A stretch of 28,110 bases of DNA. It comes from Paracoccaceae bacterium. GTDB lineage: Bacteria > Pseudomonadota > Alphaproteobacteria > Rhodobacterales > Rhodobacteraceae. The stretch is taken from NCBI GenBank assembly GCA_007128995.1, contig SKWJ01000342.1, positions 1 to 28,110 on the forward strand. Direction: 5' to 3'. Both the position numbers and the translations under genes were made by a program. Position 1 is the first letter of the stretch. Every line of letters starts with the position of its first letter. The notes under the pieces were generated by a model, which did no database searches, was not told the DNA's origin, and saw only the letters and a list, made by a program, of their open reading frames with translations. Shown here in pieces: positions 21,880 through 28,110 of this stretch.

Positions 21880-22614
21880 CTACAGCGCATCGACGGTGCG
21901 GGGAAACACGGACTGGAATGCTTCGGCATGGGTGCAGTCGCGCCCCCCGGACTGGCCGCCCGAATTGCGCTTGAAATGATTGGCGCGCTGCTGGGCGACG
22001 CGGGTGTAGTAGTCCCACAGATGGGCCTGTCCCTGCATCTCTTCCATCGCCGCGCGCTTGCGGTCCCAGACAGAAGAAATGTCAAGGAATGTGTCGGGTT
22101 TCCAGCCCATCTGCTCGGTCTGATGCGGTTCGAACAGATAAAGCTGTGGCGCACCAAGAACCGTCTGGCCCGGATTATGGCCCCAGCCCTGCGCGATCAT
22201 GCGGCACTCCATCACCACCTGCGTGGTGTACATATGATCGGTATTGTAAGGGTCATACTGACTGTGAGACAACATGAACGCAGGCTGAACCGCGCGGATC
22301 AGGTCCACCAGCCGGTCCTTGTCTGCCCGCGTCATCTGCAACGGGTAATCGCCCAGATCAAAACATTCCAGCTGGTGCACGCCCAATATCTTCGCGGCGG
22401 CCTCGGCCTCGGCGTGGCGGATGGCCTTGACCTCTGCCAGCGTCTTGCCTTCTTTCCACAAACGCGCGCTTTCGCCACGCTCTCCGAAGGACAGACAGGC
22501 AACAGTGACCTTGACACCTTGCTTTGCGTGCAAGGCAATCGCACCGCCACAGCGCCAGACGAAATCCGCCGCATGTGCGGAAATGACAAGCGCAGTGCGC
22601 TGCGTTCCGGTCAT
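21880..22614 (-). CDS. galB: PIG-L-family 4-oxalomesaconate hydratase (GalB-like)
   Basis: This 244-residue protein has the LmbE/PIG-L zinc-hydrolase fold. It shows the metal motif SAHAADFVWRCGG (His14, Asp17) replacing the common AHPDD. The later SQYDPYNTDHMYTTQ carries the third metal His. Most PIG-L proteins are deacetylases, but GalB of Pseudomonas putida, of the same fold, hydrates 4-oxalomesaconate to 4-carboxy-4-hydroxy-2-oxoadipate. The neighbouring aldolase and tautomerase make that role the best call. ATG 22614 is preferred for AGGGGG eight bases upstream over a TTG at 22638. It is the first gene of the operon, divergent from the LysR regulator across a 130-bp spacer. Confidence 0.85.
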   Translation of the reverse strand: MTGTQRTALVISAHAADFVWRCGGAIALHAKQGVKVTVACLSFGERGESARLWKEGKTLAEVKAIRHAEAEAAAKILGVHQLECFDLGDYPLQMTRADKDRLVDLIRAVQPAFMLSHSQYDPYNTDHMYTTQVVMECRMIAQGWGHNPGQTVLGAPQLYLFEPHQTEQMGWKPDTFLDISSVWDRKRAAMEEMQGQAHLWDYYTRVAQQRANHFKRNSGGQSGGRDCTHAEAFQSVFPRTVDAL

Positions 22615-22663
22615 GCTGTCATCCCCCTTCTGTGGCAACGTGGCACCGTCCCACGAACTCGCC

Positions 22664-22713
22664 GCAATTTACAAATGCAAAGCATGTGACGCAGTATCAG
22701 TTTTTGCTATAAT
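22664..22713 (+). promoter_or_regulatory. galB-lysR divergent control region with a sigma-70-like promoter for lysR
   Basis: A consensus -10 TATAAT lies at 22708-22713, with GTGACG (22686-22691) 16 bp upstream as a weak -35. It directs transcription toward the LysR gene. Because the -10 overlaps an in-frame ATG at 22712, that ATG cannot be the start. An imperfect palindrome GCAATTTACAAATGC (22664-22678) lies just upstream and is a candidate site for the LysR protein acting on galB and itself. Confidence 0.5.
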
Positions 22714-22744
22714 GTCCGTTGGGCTAACAAGGGAACCGGATCTC

Positions 22745-23962
22745 GTGACCTCTCGCAACCTGCGGCATTTCCGGGTTTTTCTGGCCGTGGCGGAGCTTGG
22801 CTCTGCCAGTCTTGCGGCGCATAAATGTCGGGTGTCGCAACCGGCCGTGACCCAGGCCCTTGCCAAGCTGGAAGAGCAGGCCGGCGGCGCGCTGTTCGAG
22901 CGCAACCGACACGGATTCACGCTGAGCGAACGCGGTCAGCTGCTGGAACCCCGCCTGCGCCGCGCTGTGGCAAGGCTGGATGCCGCCCTTGCCGAAACCG
23001 GACCGCGCCTGCCGGTGACGGCCACGACAGCGCAGTTGCAGGCACTGGTCGCCGTGAGCGAGGCGCAGAACTCGACACTGGCTGCGCACAGGCTTGGACT
23101 GGCGCAGCCCACCGTTCACCGGGCCATCAGCCAGATCGAACAGGCGGCCGGGCGCACGCTGTTTACCCGCAGCGCAATGGGTATCCTAGCCAATCGCGCC
23201 TGCCACAGGCTTGCGCAGGCAGCACGTCTGTCATTTGCCGAGTTTGACCAGATCGAGGCAGAACTTGCAGAATATGACGGGCGCGAGGTTGGGCGCATCG
23301 TAATTGGTGCGCTGCCGCTGTCGCGCTCGGCGTTGCTGCCCGAAGCCCTGGCGCGGTTCCGTGCACAGCGTCCGACGCAACTTGTCACCGTTCTTGATGG
23401 GCCATATTCCGAAATGCTCGCCGGGTTGCGGCGGGGGGATCTGGATGTGATCATCGGCGCATTGCGCGCACCCTTGCCGATCGAGGATGTGATCCAGGAA
23501 CCGCTGTTTTCCGACCGTCTGGGCATCGTGGCACGGCCGGGCCATCCGCTTGCGGCGCAGTCCCCAGTCCGACCGGACGCGTTTACCCGCTTCGGCTGGA
23601 TCGTCCAACGCCCCGGAACCCCCGCACGCGCCCAGTTCGACCGGCTTGTGGCCGAGGGCGTGTTGCCCGCACCGTCCAATCTGATGGAAATCGGCTCAAT
23701 CCTGCTGATCCGCGAATTGCTGATCCGCTCGGACCTGCTGGGGTGCATATCCAGCCGGCAGGCAGAAGCCGAAGTCAGGCGCGGTCTGCTGGTGCCCATT
23801 GAAACAGACATCGCCTGGCCACCGCGGAAGATCGGGCTGACCTACCGGGTGGACTGGGTCCCGACAGCGGCGCAGTCGCTTTTGCTTGATCTGCTGCGTC
23901 AGGTGGCCGAAACGCTGGTCACGGCCGCGCCTTCAGACGCTGGAACAGAACCCGCCCCATGA
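22745..23962 (+). CDS. LysR-family regulator with two HTH domains
   Basis: From GTG 22745 the protein has 405 residues, about 100 longer than usual. A first LysR-type winged HTH occupies 3-62 (RNLRHFRVFLAVAELGSASL, SQPAVTQALAKLEE). A second, recognisable HTH follows at about 95-155 (TAQLQALVAVSEAQNSTLAA, AQPTVHRAISQIEQ). The substrate-binding domain runs from about 183 (GRIVIGALPLSRSALLP). The start is chosen because AAGGGA lies nine bases upstream and a TATAAT box covers the only nearby ATG. It is divergent from galB and is the likely regulator of the galB-dioxygenase-galC-galD operon in response to a pathway intermediate. Its 3' end overlaps the convergent SDR gene by 44 bp. Confidence 0.88.
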   Translation: MTSRNLRHFRVFLAVAELGSASLAAHKCRVSQPAVTQALAKLEEQAGGALFERNRHGFTLSERGQLLEPRLRRAVARLDAALAETGPRLPVTATTAQLQALVAVSEAQNSTLAAHRLGLAQPTVHRAISQIEQAAGRTLFTRSAMGILANRACHRLAQAARLSFAEFDQIEAELAEYDGREVGRIVIGALPLSRSALLPEALARFRAQRPTQLVTVLDGPYSEMLAGLRRGDLDVIIGALRAPLPIEDVIQEPLFSDRLGIVARPGHPLAAQSPVRPDAFTRFGWIVQRPGTPARAQFDRLVAEGVLPAPSNLMEIGSILLIRELLIRSDLLGCISSRQAEAEVRRGLLVPIETDIAWPPRKIGLTYRVDWVPTAAQSLLLDLLRQVAETLVTAAPSDAGTEPAP

Positions 23963-24668
23963 TCCGGGTCATGGTCTGAGGGAACAGGCGTCCAAGTGCC
24001 GCCGCCATGGTTGCGCCAAATCCGGGAACAATCAGAAACTTGCTGCGGCTGGCATCCAGCACTTTCTGTGCCACGATCCCGGGTGCAAGGCGGCGGTCAG
24101 CCTTTGCCCCTTTCGGTGCATGCTGTGCCGCATGAGGGGTGTCCATCGGGCCGGGACAGACAAGCTGCACACAGATATTCCCGGACTTGCGCAAAGGCCT
24201 GCGCAAGGCGCGCGCAAAACTGGCCAGACCATCCTTGCTGGCCGCATAGCTTGCGGCCCCCGGATAGCCTGTGAAACACGACAGCGACGCCACAAAGACA
24301 AGCCGCCCATGCGGGGCCAGCAATTCTTCAGCCAGGAGCATATGGGTCAGTCGGATCGGGCCATGCAGGTTCACCGCCGTGACCGCCTGATGCGCGTCAA
24401 GCGCGACGTTTTCAAAGGGTCCGGTTGCGTTGATCCCGGCATTGAGGATCACCAGATCGAAAGGCCCGCGCGCCCTCAAGTCTTGCGCCAGACCTGACCA
24501 GATACACGAATCTCGCGCAGCCATGTCATGGACAACCCAGTGCGGGCCCGGTTTGCCGGGCGCGAGGTCCAGCGCGGTGACCTCTGCCGCTGTCTGTCCC
24601 ATGCACTGCGTGGCGAGGGCAGCACCCAATCCGCTGCCAGCGCCGGTGATCAGCACCCGCGCCATCAT
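23919..24668 (-). CDS. Short-chain dehydrogenase/reductase 1
   Basis: This 249-residue classical SDR has the cofactor loop TGAGSGLG (8-15), the NAG motif (76-78) and catalytic Tyr141 and Lys145 in SYAASK. The catalytic Ser is in FVASLS (128 or 130). An acidic residue after the second strand (LDLAPGK) suggests NAD(H). The C-terminal part with PGFGATMAAALGRLFPQ is hydrophobic and resembles lipid- or ketoacyl-type SDRs. The substrate is not predictable. The start ATG (ATGATG) overlaps the TGA of SDR 2, so the two are co-translated. The 3' end overlaps the LysR gene by 44 bp on the opposite strand. It is one of two unequal SDR genes in tandem, perhaps acting in sequence or as a heteromer. Confidence 0.85.
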   Translation of the reverse strand: MMARVLITGAGSGLGAALATQCMGQTAAEVTALDLAPGKPGPHWVVHDMAARDSCIWSGLAQDLRARGPFDLVILNAGINATGPFENVALDAHQAVTAVNLHGPIRLTHMLLAEELLAPHGRLVFVASLSCFTGYPGAASYAASKDGLASFARALRRPLRKSGNICVQLVCPGPMDTPHAAQHAPKGAKADRRLAPGIVAQKVLDASRSKFLIVPGFGATMAAALGRLFPQTMTRIMGRVLFQRLKARP

Positions 24669-25381
24669 GCAGCCTGTCTGCCAAGGGGCAGGATCTGGCC
24701 GCGCAGCGCACGCAGATAGCCAATGATCTGCCGGTCGCGTCCGCGCGGGGCAAGTGCAGCATCGAGGATGATCCGTGCCATCAGACGGGGTGACAGGAAC
24801 AGCCGGTCAGCCAGATCGACTTTGCGACCAGCGCGCGCGGACATGCCTGTGGCAATCGGACCGGGATGCAGCACCCGGACAGCCACCCTGCCCCGCCACT
24901 CTTGCGCCAGTGCACGGCCAAACCCGTCCAGCGCGGCCTTGCTGGCGGAATAGACCGGCATGCCGGCGGCCCCTTTATGGGCGACAGAGCCAATCAGCGC
25001 CAGTGTGCCCCCCTCAAGGTTGCCCGAAAGCCGATGCGCCAGCACGATGTTTGCGTCAAGATTGAGGGTCAACACTTCGGAAATCGCCTCGGGTGTTTCA
25101 GCGGAAAGAGGCCGGAAATACCCGGCAGCCGCGTTCAGCAAGGCGCAATCGACCCGCCGACCCGAGAGATGAGACTGCACCCAGTCAGCAGTCACCTGTG
25201 CACCGCCAGCGCTGGCAAGATCACAGGAGAGATAGGGCAGATCGGGAAAATCGGAAGGCAGATCGGCAATCGCCCGCCGCCCGGTGCACAGGACATGATG
25301 GCCCCGTCTGTGGGCAGCGCGCACCAGTTCCGCCCCCAGACCTGAACCGCCCCCGGTTACGAATAGTGTCTTTTTCTTCAC
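24665..25381 (-). CDS. Short-chain dehydrogenase/reductase 2
   Basis: This 238-residue SDR has VTGGGSGLG (8-16), an Arg-rich CTGRR after the second strand that favours NADP(H), the LLNAAAG motif (81-87) and Tyr144 and Lys148 in VYSASK with Ser132. PGPIATGMSARAG follows, as in ketoacyl-reductase-like enzymes. It is the first gene of a two-gene unit, ending in an ATGA overlap with SDR 1. The two proteins differ clearly in sequence, so this is not a recent duplication. No transport or ring-cleavage gene is co-transcribed, and the substrate is unknown. It is divergent from the DUF3047 gene across a 240-bp spacer. Confidence 0.85.
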   Translation of the reverse strand: MKKKTLFVTGGGSGLGAELVRAAHRRGHHVLCTGRRAIADLPSDFPDLPYLSCDLASAGGAQVTADWVQSHLSGRRVDCALLNAAAGYFRPLSAETPEAISEVLTLNLDANIVLAHRLSGNLEGGTLALIGSVAHKGAAGMPVYSASKAALDGFGRALAQEWRGRVAVRVLHPGPIATGMSARAGRKVDLADRLFLSPRLMARIILDAALAPRGRDRQIIGYLRALRGQILPLGRQAA

Positions 25382-25521
25382 GCTTCACGCCCTTGTTCCG
25401 TTATGCCCTTGCTGAGGCCATGGCTGGATTCCCCCTAACATAGGCGGCAGGCATGGGTTCTGCTACAGCCTTGCCGAAGCGGGTGACACAGGTTTTAAGT
25501 TCTGCGTCAGGCAGGACACCG

Positions 25522-25558
25522 AAAAAAGGCCCCGGGCTCGCAGCTTTGTGAGGCCCCA
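25522..25558 (-). terminator. Hairpin plus T-run on the minus strand
   Basis: On the minus strand a GC-rich imperfect stem (GGGCCTC pairing with GAGCCC, one bulge) is followed by GGGGCC and six T. It lies between the divergent SDR and DUF3047 genes. It could stop read-through antisense to DUF3047, or act as a leader attenuator of the SDR pair, about 140 bp upstream of SDR 2. Confidence 0.35.
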
Positions 25559-25621
25559 GACTGAAACAATGCCGCATGAGAACCGTATCGTCTTAGACAT
25601 AACGCAACATGGAGCGATGAG

Positions 25622-26293
25622 ATGAGATTCACACGCCGCGCTTGCCTGACCAGTGCCACGGCCTTTGCTGCACTTGGCGGGCTGGGTCTGACAGGCGCAT
25701 CCGCCAGCACTGTCAGCTTTGATTCTGCATGGGACCATCTGACCTTTCGCCGTCTCGCGCCCAACCGGTTCGAGTTGCGCCCCTCGCGCCTGACAGTGAT
25801 CTCGGATGGAGCATCCTCGATCCTTTACCGTATTCTGCCGCCTGCACAGCGCGACGCAACCCGCGCCACATGGGACTGGGAAGTGGAAAGTTCTGTTCCC
25901 CCCTCCGACCTGTCCCAGATCGGCAATGACGACCGCAACCTTGGCATGTTTTTTGTCAGCATGCCGGGCGCACAGGCGTCAAATGTGCGCGAGGGCAGTT
26001 CGATCAGTTCCCTTTTGCGCAATCGCGCGGTGAAGGTGCTGATGTATACTTGGGGCGGAAACCAGCCGCCGGGAACTGTCGTTCCTAGCCCGCATGCGCC
26101 GGACCGGCTGCGCAATCTGATAACGCGCCGCCCGGAAACGGGGCGGTTTTCCGAAAGTGTCGATCTTACGCGCGATTTTCCGCGTGTATTCAACGCGCCG
26201 CTGGAAACACTGGTCGCGGTGGCGGTATCTTCCAATAGTGAAAACACGCCCGCGCTTGTGCGCGCCCATATCAGCAACCTGACCTTGATCTGA
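25622..26293 (+). CDS. Exported DUF3047 family protein
   Basis: This 223-residue protein begins with a twin-arginine-like signal, TRRACLTSATAFAALGGL, with cleavage near ASAS (about 26-29). The mature part fits DUF3047: a beta-rich domain with ATWDWEVESSVPPSDL, the acidic NDDRNLGMFFV segment, and VLMYTWGGNQPPGTV. DUF3047 proteins are periplasmic or exported and of unknown function; the fold recalls carbohydrate-binding jelly rolls. ATG 25622 has GGAG eight bases upstream. It stands alone between the SDR pair (divergent) and pcaQ (convergent, 39 bp), so it has no operon context. Tat versus Sec export cannot be decided from sequence alone. Confidence 0.8.
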   Translation: MRFTRRACLTSATAFAALGGLGLTGASASTVSFDSAWDHLTFRRLAPNRFELRPSRLTVISDGASSILYRILPPAQRDATRATWDWEVESSVPPSDLSQIGNDDRNLGMFFVSMPGAQASNVREGSSISSLLRNRAVKVLMYTWGGNQPPGTVVPSPHAPDRLRNLITRRPETGRFSESVDLTRDFPRVFNAPLETLVAVAVSSNSENTPALVRAHISNLTLI

Positions 26294-26332
26294 TCGTGTC
26301 ATCTGCGCCAAGGGGTTGGGCAATCGCGCGCA

Positions 26333-27244
26333 TCACAGGTCAGGCGGACCCGACAGCGACAAGAGCACGCGCACGAAGGCGGTGGCTTCGGATGACATGT
26401 CGGGGGTGTCACGCTGGCAAATGCCAACGGGACCTGCCAGCAATTCGGTATCCGGGCTGAGCGTGGCCAGCACACCGGCCGCAACCTCATCCGCGACCAC
26501 GCCTTCGGAAATGAACCAGACCACATCTGACAACAGCACAAGCTTGCGGCCAAAGGCCAGTGAAACGGTTTCGAATTCCGGCTCTGCATGCGCAAGCCCG
26601 ATGCTGACCAGCCATGACCGCACCGCCGGCGCGATCAGCGCTTTCGCAGGGGGCAGCATCAGCTTGTAATTGCCCAGCGCCGCGCCGAAATCCGCTGTCT
26701 GGCGCAGCGGATGGCCCGGACGCACAACCAGCACCACCCGCTCGGAGTAGAGCTGGCGAAAGGTCAGGCCTGTCATCTGCTCGGCGCCCGGCATGCGCCC
26801 GACGACAAGATCAAGCGTGCCTTCGCGCAGTTGCGACAGCAACAGCCAGTTCGGCCCTGTGGTGACGCGCAGCGTGCAATGGGGGTACTGCGCATTGAAG
26901 GCCAGCGCCGCGCGGGGCAGGACATCTGTTGCGACTGTCGGCAGCGCCCCGACCGTCAGTTGCGTCAGTCGCGCGGGGGCCTGGCGCACGGCATCCTGCG
27001 CAGCTTCCAGCGCCCGCATCGCCGCACCGGCATGTTGCTGGAACACGCGCCCGGCAGGCGAGAGCACCAGTCGCCGGGTTGAGCGGTCGAACAGGGCGGC
27101 GCCGACGATTTCTTCCAATTCACGCAGGGTTTTCGAGGCGGCGGGTTGCGACACGGCCAGCGCCTCGGCGGCTGCCGACAATCCGCCAAGCCGCGCCGTT
27201 TCCAGAAAACAGCGCAAATGACGCAGACGCAGGCGCGGATCCAT
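26333..27244 (-). CDS. pcaQ: LysR-family pca operon regulator PcaQ
   Basis: This 303-residue LysR regulator has an N-terminal HTH (LRHLRCFLETARLGGLSAAA, SQPAASKTLRELEE) and an effector domain beginning TQLTVGALPTVATDVLP. The sequence style and position, divergent from pcaC/pcaH, identify it as PcaQ. In alphaproteobacteria PcaQ activates protocatechuate 3,4-cleavage genes in response to carboxymuconolactone. The start at 27244 is favoured because the extra 23 residues upstream are atypical and GGAAAGGG lies just before this ATG. The PcaQ-type box at 27313-27328 lies about 70 bp upstream of it and 93 bp upstream of pcaC. The gene is convergent with DUF3047. Confidence 0.88.
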   Translation of the reverse strand: MDPRLRLRHLRCFLETARLGGLSAAAEALAVSQPAASKTLRELEEIVGAALFDRSTRRLVLSPAGRVFQQHAGAAMRALEAAQDAVRQAPARLTQLTVGALPTVATDVLPRAALAFNAQYPHCTLRVTTGPNWLLLSQLREGTLDLVVGRMPGAEQMTGLTFRQLYSERVVLVVRPGHPLRQTADFGAALGNYKLMLPPAKALIAPAVRSWLVSIGLAHAEPEFETVSLAFGRKLVLLSDVVWFISEGVVADEVAAGVLATLSPDTELLAGPVGICQRDTPDMSSEATAFVRVLLSLSGPPDL

Positions 27245-27312
27245 AGGCAGGGCCCTTTCCGAAGATGCCAGACACACTGCGCGCAACACGCCAGTTTGGA
27301 AAGAATAAATCA

Positions 27313-27350
27313 TAACTTGGAGGTTATTACAGATTGAAAAGAATATAATT
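27313..27350 (+). promoter_or_regulatory. PcaQ-type box and pcaC promoter
   Basis: ATAAC (27313-27317) and GTTAT (27324-27328) form an inverted repeat resembling the ATAAC...GTTA motif known for PcaQ. A perfect -10 hexamer TATAAT lies at 27345-27350 with the box covering the -35 position, as expected for an activator-dependent promoter. The box probably serves both pcaQ and pcaC. Confidence 0.6.
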
Positions 27351-27420
27351 TATCTTGTTTGCATGGCATGGCATACCGTTTACGGGTGGAGCGCGCAACT
27401 GTATCAGGAAGGGAGAGTGC

Positions 27421-27810
27421 ATGACAGACCGCTATTCGGAAGGCATGCGCATGCGGCGCGCCGTTCTGGGGGACGCCCATGTTGACCGTGCCGAGGCCGG
27501 GCGCACGGATCTGGACACCCCTTTCCAGAACCTGATTACCGAGGCGGCCTGGGGCACTGTCTGGGCGTCGGATGCGCTTTGTCTGCGCGAGCGGTCGATG
27601 CTGACACTGGCCATTCTGGCGGCAACGGGCAATTTTGAAGAAATCCCGATGCATATCCGCGCCACTGCTCGCACCGGCGCAAGCCAGCGCGATATCATGG
27701 AAGCGTTTCAGCATGTCGCGATCTATGCTGGCGTGCCACGGGCCAACCACGCGATCAAACTGGCCAAAGAGACCTTTGCGACCATGGAGGCGGCTGACAA
27801 TGCAGACTGA
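27421..27810 (+). CDS. pcaC: 4-carboxymuconolactone decarboxylase
   Basis: This 129-residue all-helical protein converts gamma-carboxymuconolactone to 3-oxoadipate enol-lactone. The family features are RYSEGMRMRRAVLGDAHVDRA at the N-terminus, CLRERSMLTLAILAATGN with the conserved Arg-Glu-Arg, and EEIPMHIRATARTGAS with the catalytic His region, ending in GVPRANHAIKLA. ATG 27421 is supported by AGGAAGGGAG seven bases upstream. It overlaps pcaH by 11 bases. In many relatives pcaD precedes pcaC; here pcaC is the first gene after the promoter, so pcaD must lie elsewhere. Confidence 0.95.
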   Translation: MTDRYSEGMRMRRAVLGDAHVDRAEAGRTDLDTPFQNLITEAAWGTVWASDALCLRERSMLTLAILAATGNFEEIPMHIRATARTGASQRDIMEAFQHVAIYAGVPRANHAIKLAKETFATMEAADNAD

Positions 27811-28110
27811 CGGACCCTTGATTCCCCGTAACCGATGGGTGCACCCTGTTCCCTATGATCCGGATTACAAGACCAGTGTTGCCCGCGCGCCCGGTCTTCC
27901 GCTTCTGTCGATGGATTCCGGCCCATCCGAGGAAACCGGTCCGCGCTTCGGGCATAACCAAATTGGCCCTCTGGACAATAACCTGATCCTGAACTGGACC
28001 AACGGCGCCGCGCCAGCGGTGGGCGAAAGGATCCTGATGCATGGGCGCGTCCTTGACGAACAGGCCCGCCCTGTCCCGCACACGCTGGTAGAGATCTGGC
28101 AGGCCAATGC
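27800..28110 (+). CDS. pcaH: Protocatechuate 3,4-dioxygenase beta subunit, 3' end cut by window edge
   Basis: The first 103 residues are present, starting MQTDGPLIPRNRWVHPVPYDPDYKTSV. RAPGLPLLSMDSGPSEETGP follows, then the N-terminal half of the beta-sandwich with the HTLVEIWQANA signature of intradiol dioxygenases. The Fe(III) ligands (two Tyr, two His) lie further on, outside the window. With PcaG it should cleave protocatechuate between the hydroxyls to 3-carboxy-cis,cis-muconate. The start overlaps the pcaC stop by 11 bases, a coupled arrangement. pcaG would be expected next. Confidence 0.95.
   Translation, partial: MQTDGPLIPRNRWVHPVPYDPDYKTSVARAPGLPLLSMDSGPSEETGPRFGHNQIGPLDNNLILNWTNGAAPAVGERILMHGRVLDEQARPVPHTLVEIWQAN

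Noticed and set aside
27364..27378. Tandem GCATG GCATG GCATA near the pcaC leader
   Set aside because: Only two and a half copies of five bases; too short to call a repeat element.

Overview
The window reads as a chromosomal stretch of a Rhodobacterales (Roseobacter/Rhodobacteraceae-type) alphaproteobacterium. The support is the high-GC coding style, TTG/GTG starts, dense operons of aromatic-acid catabolism, and a PcaQ-type regulator divergent from pca genes. No tRNA, rRNA, CRISPR array or insertion sequence was seen. Both ends cut genes: a beta-helix protein at the left and pcaH at the right.

Layout. 1-2018: a partial right-handed beta-helix protein (-) and a family 2 glycosyltransferase (+), a surface or exopolysaccharide flavour. 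2407-10994: a nitric-oxide block. It holds a REC-HPt phosphotransfer protein and a REC-GGDEF diguanylate cyclase (+). Convergent to these is a 1330-residue nitric oxide synthase (-) built as degenerate globin, haem globin, NOS oxygenase, FMN domain and FAD/NADPH reductase. Across a 556-bp divergent spacer come an H-NOX NO sensor and its associated hybrid histidine kinase (+). 11297-18198: a homogentisate-type cluster on the minus strand (hmgA, a DUF2383 gene, fahA, a metallo-beta-lactamase-fold protein, an FAD aromatic hydroxylase, DUF2783). 18406-19011: lolA. 19106-22614: a galBCD-like operon with a type I extradiol dioxygenase, divergent from a LysR regulator carrying two HTH domains. 23919-25381: two overlapping SDR genes. 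25622-26293: an exported DUF3047 protein. 26333-28110: pcaQ divergent from pcaC and pcaH.

How the genes fit together. The NO block can be read as a closed circuit. The synthase makes NO from arginine with its own reductase and H-NOX binds it. The hybrid kinase (His184 to Asp473) then lacks an HPt, and the REC-HPt protein supplies one (His222). The partner receiver is the REC of the GGDEF protein, so NO would be translated into cyclic di-GMP and so into attachment or biofilm. NOS plus H-NOX signalling to c-di-GMP has been reported in a related marine alphaproteobacterium (Silicibacter sp. TrichCH4B), and a globin-NOS-reductase fusion in the cyanobacterium Synechococcus PCC 7335. What stands out here is the tandem globin (one without haem ligands) fused to a self-sufficient NOS, and the complete relay placed around it.

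The catabolic part covers three ring-cleavage routes: homogentisate, a 4,5-cleavage lower pathway (galBCD type), and protocatechuate 3,4-cleavage. All functional calls come from reading motifs by eye. No database search was run.
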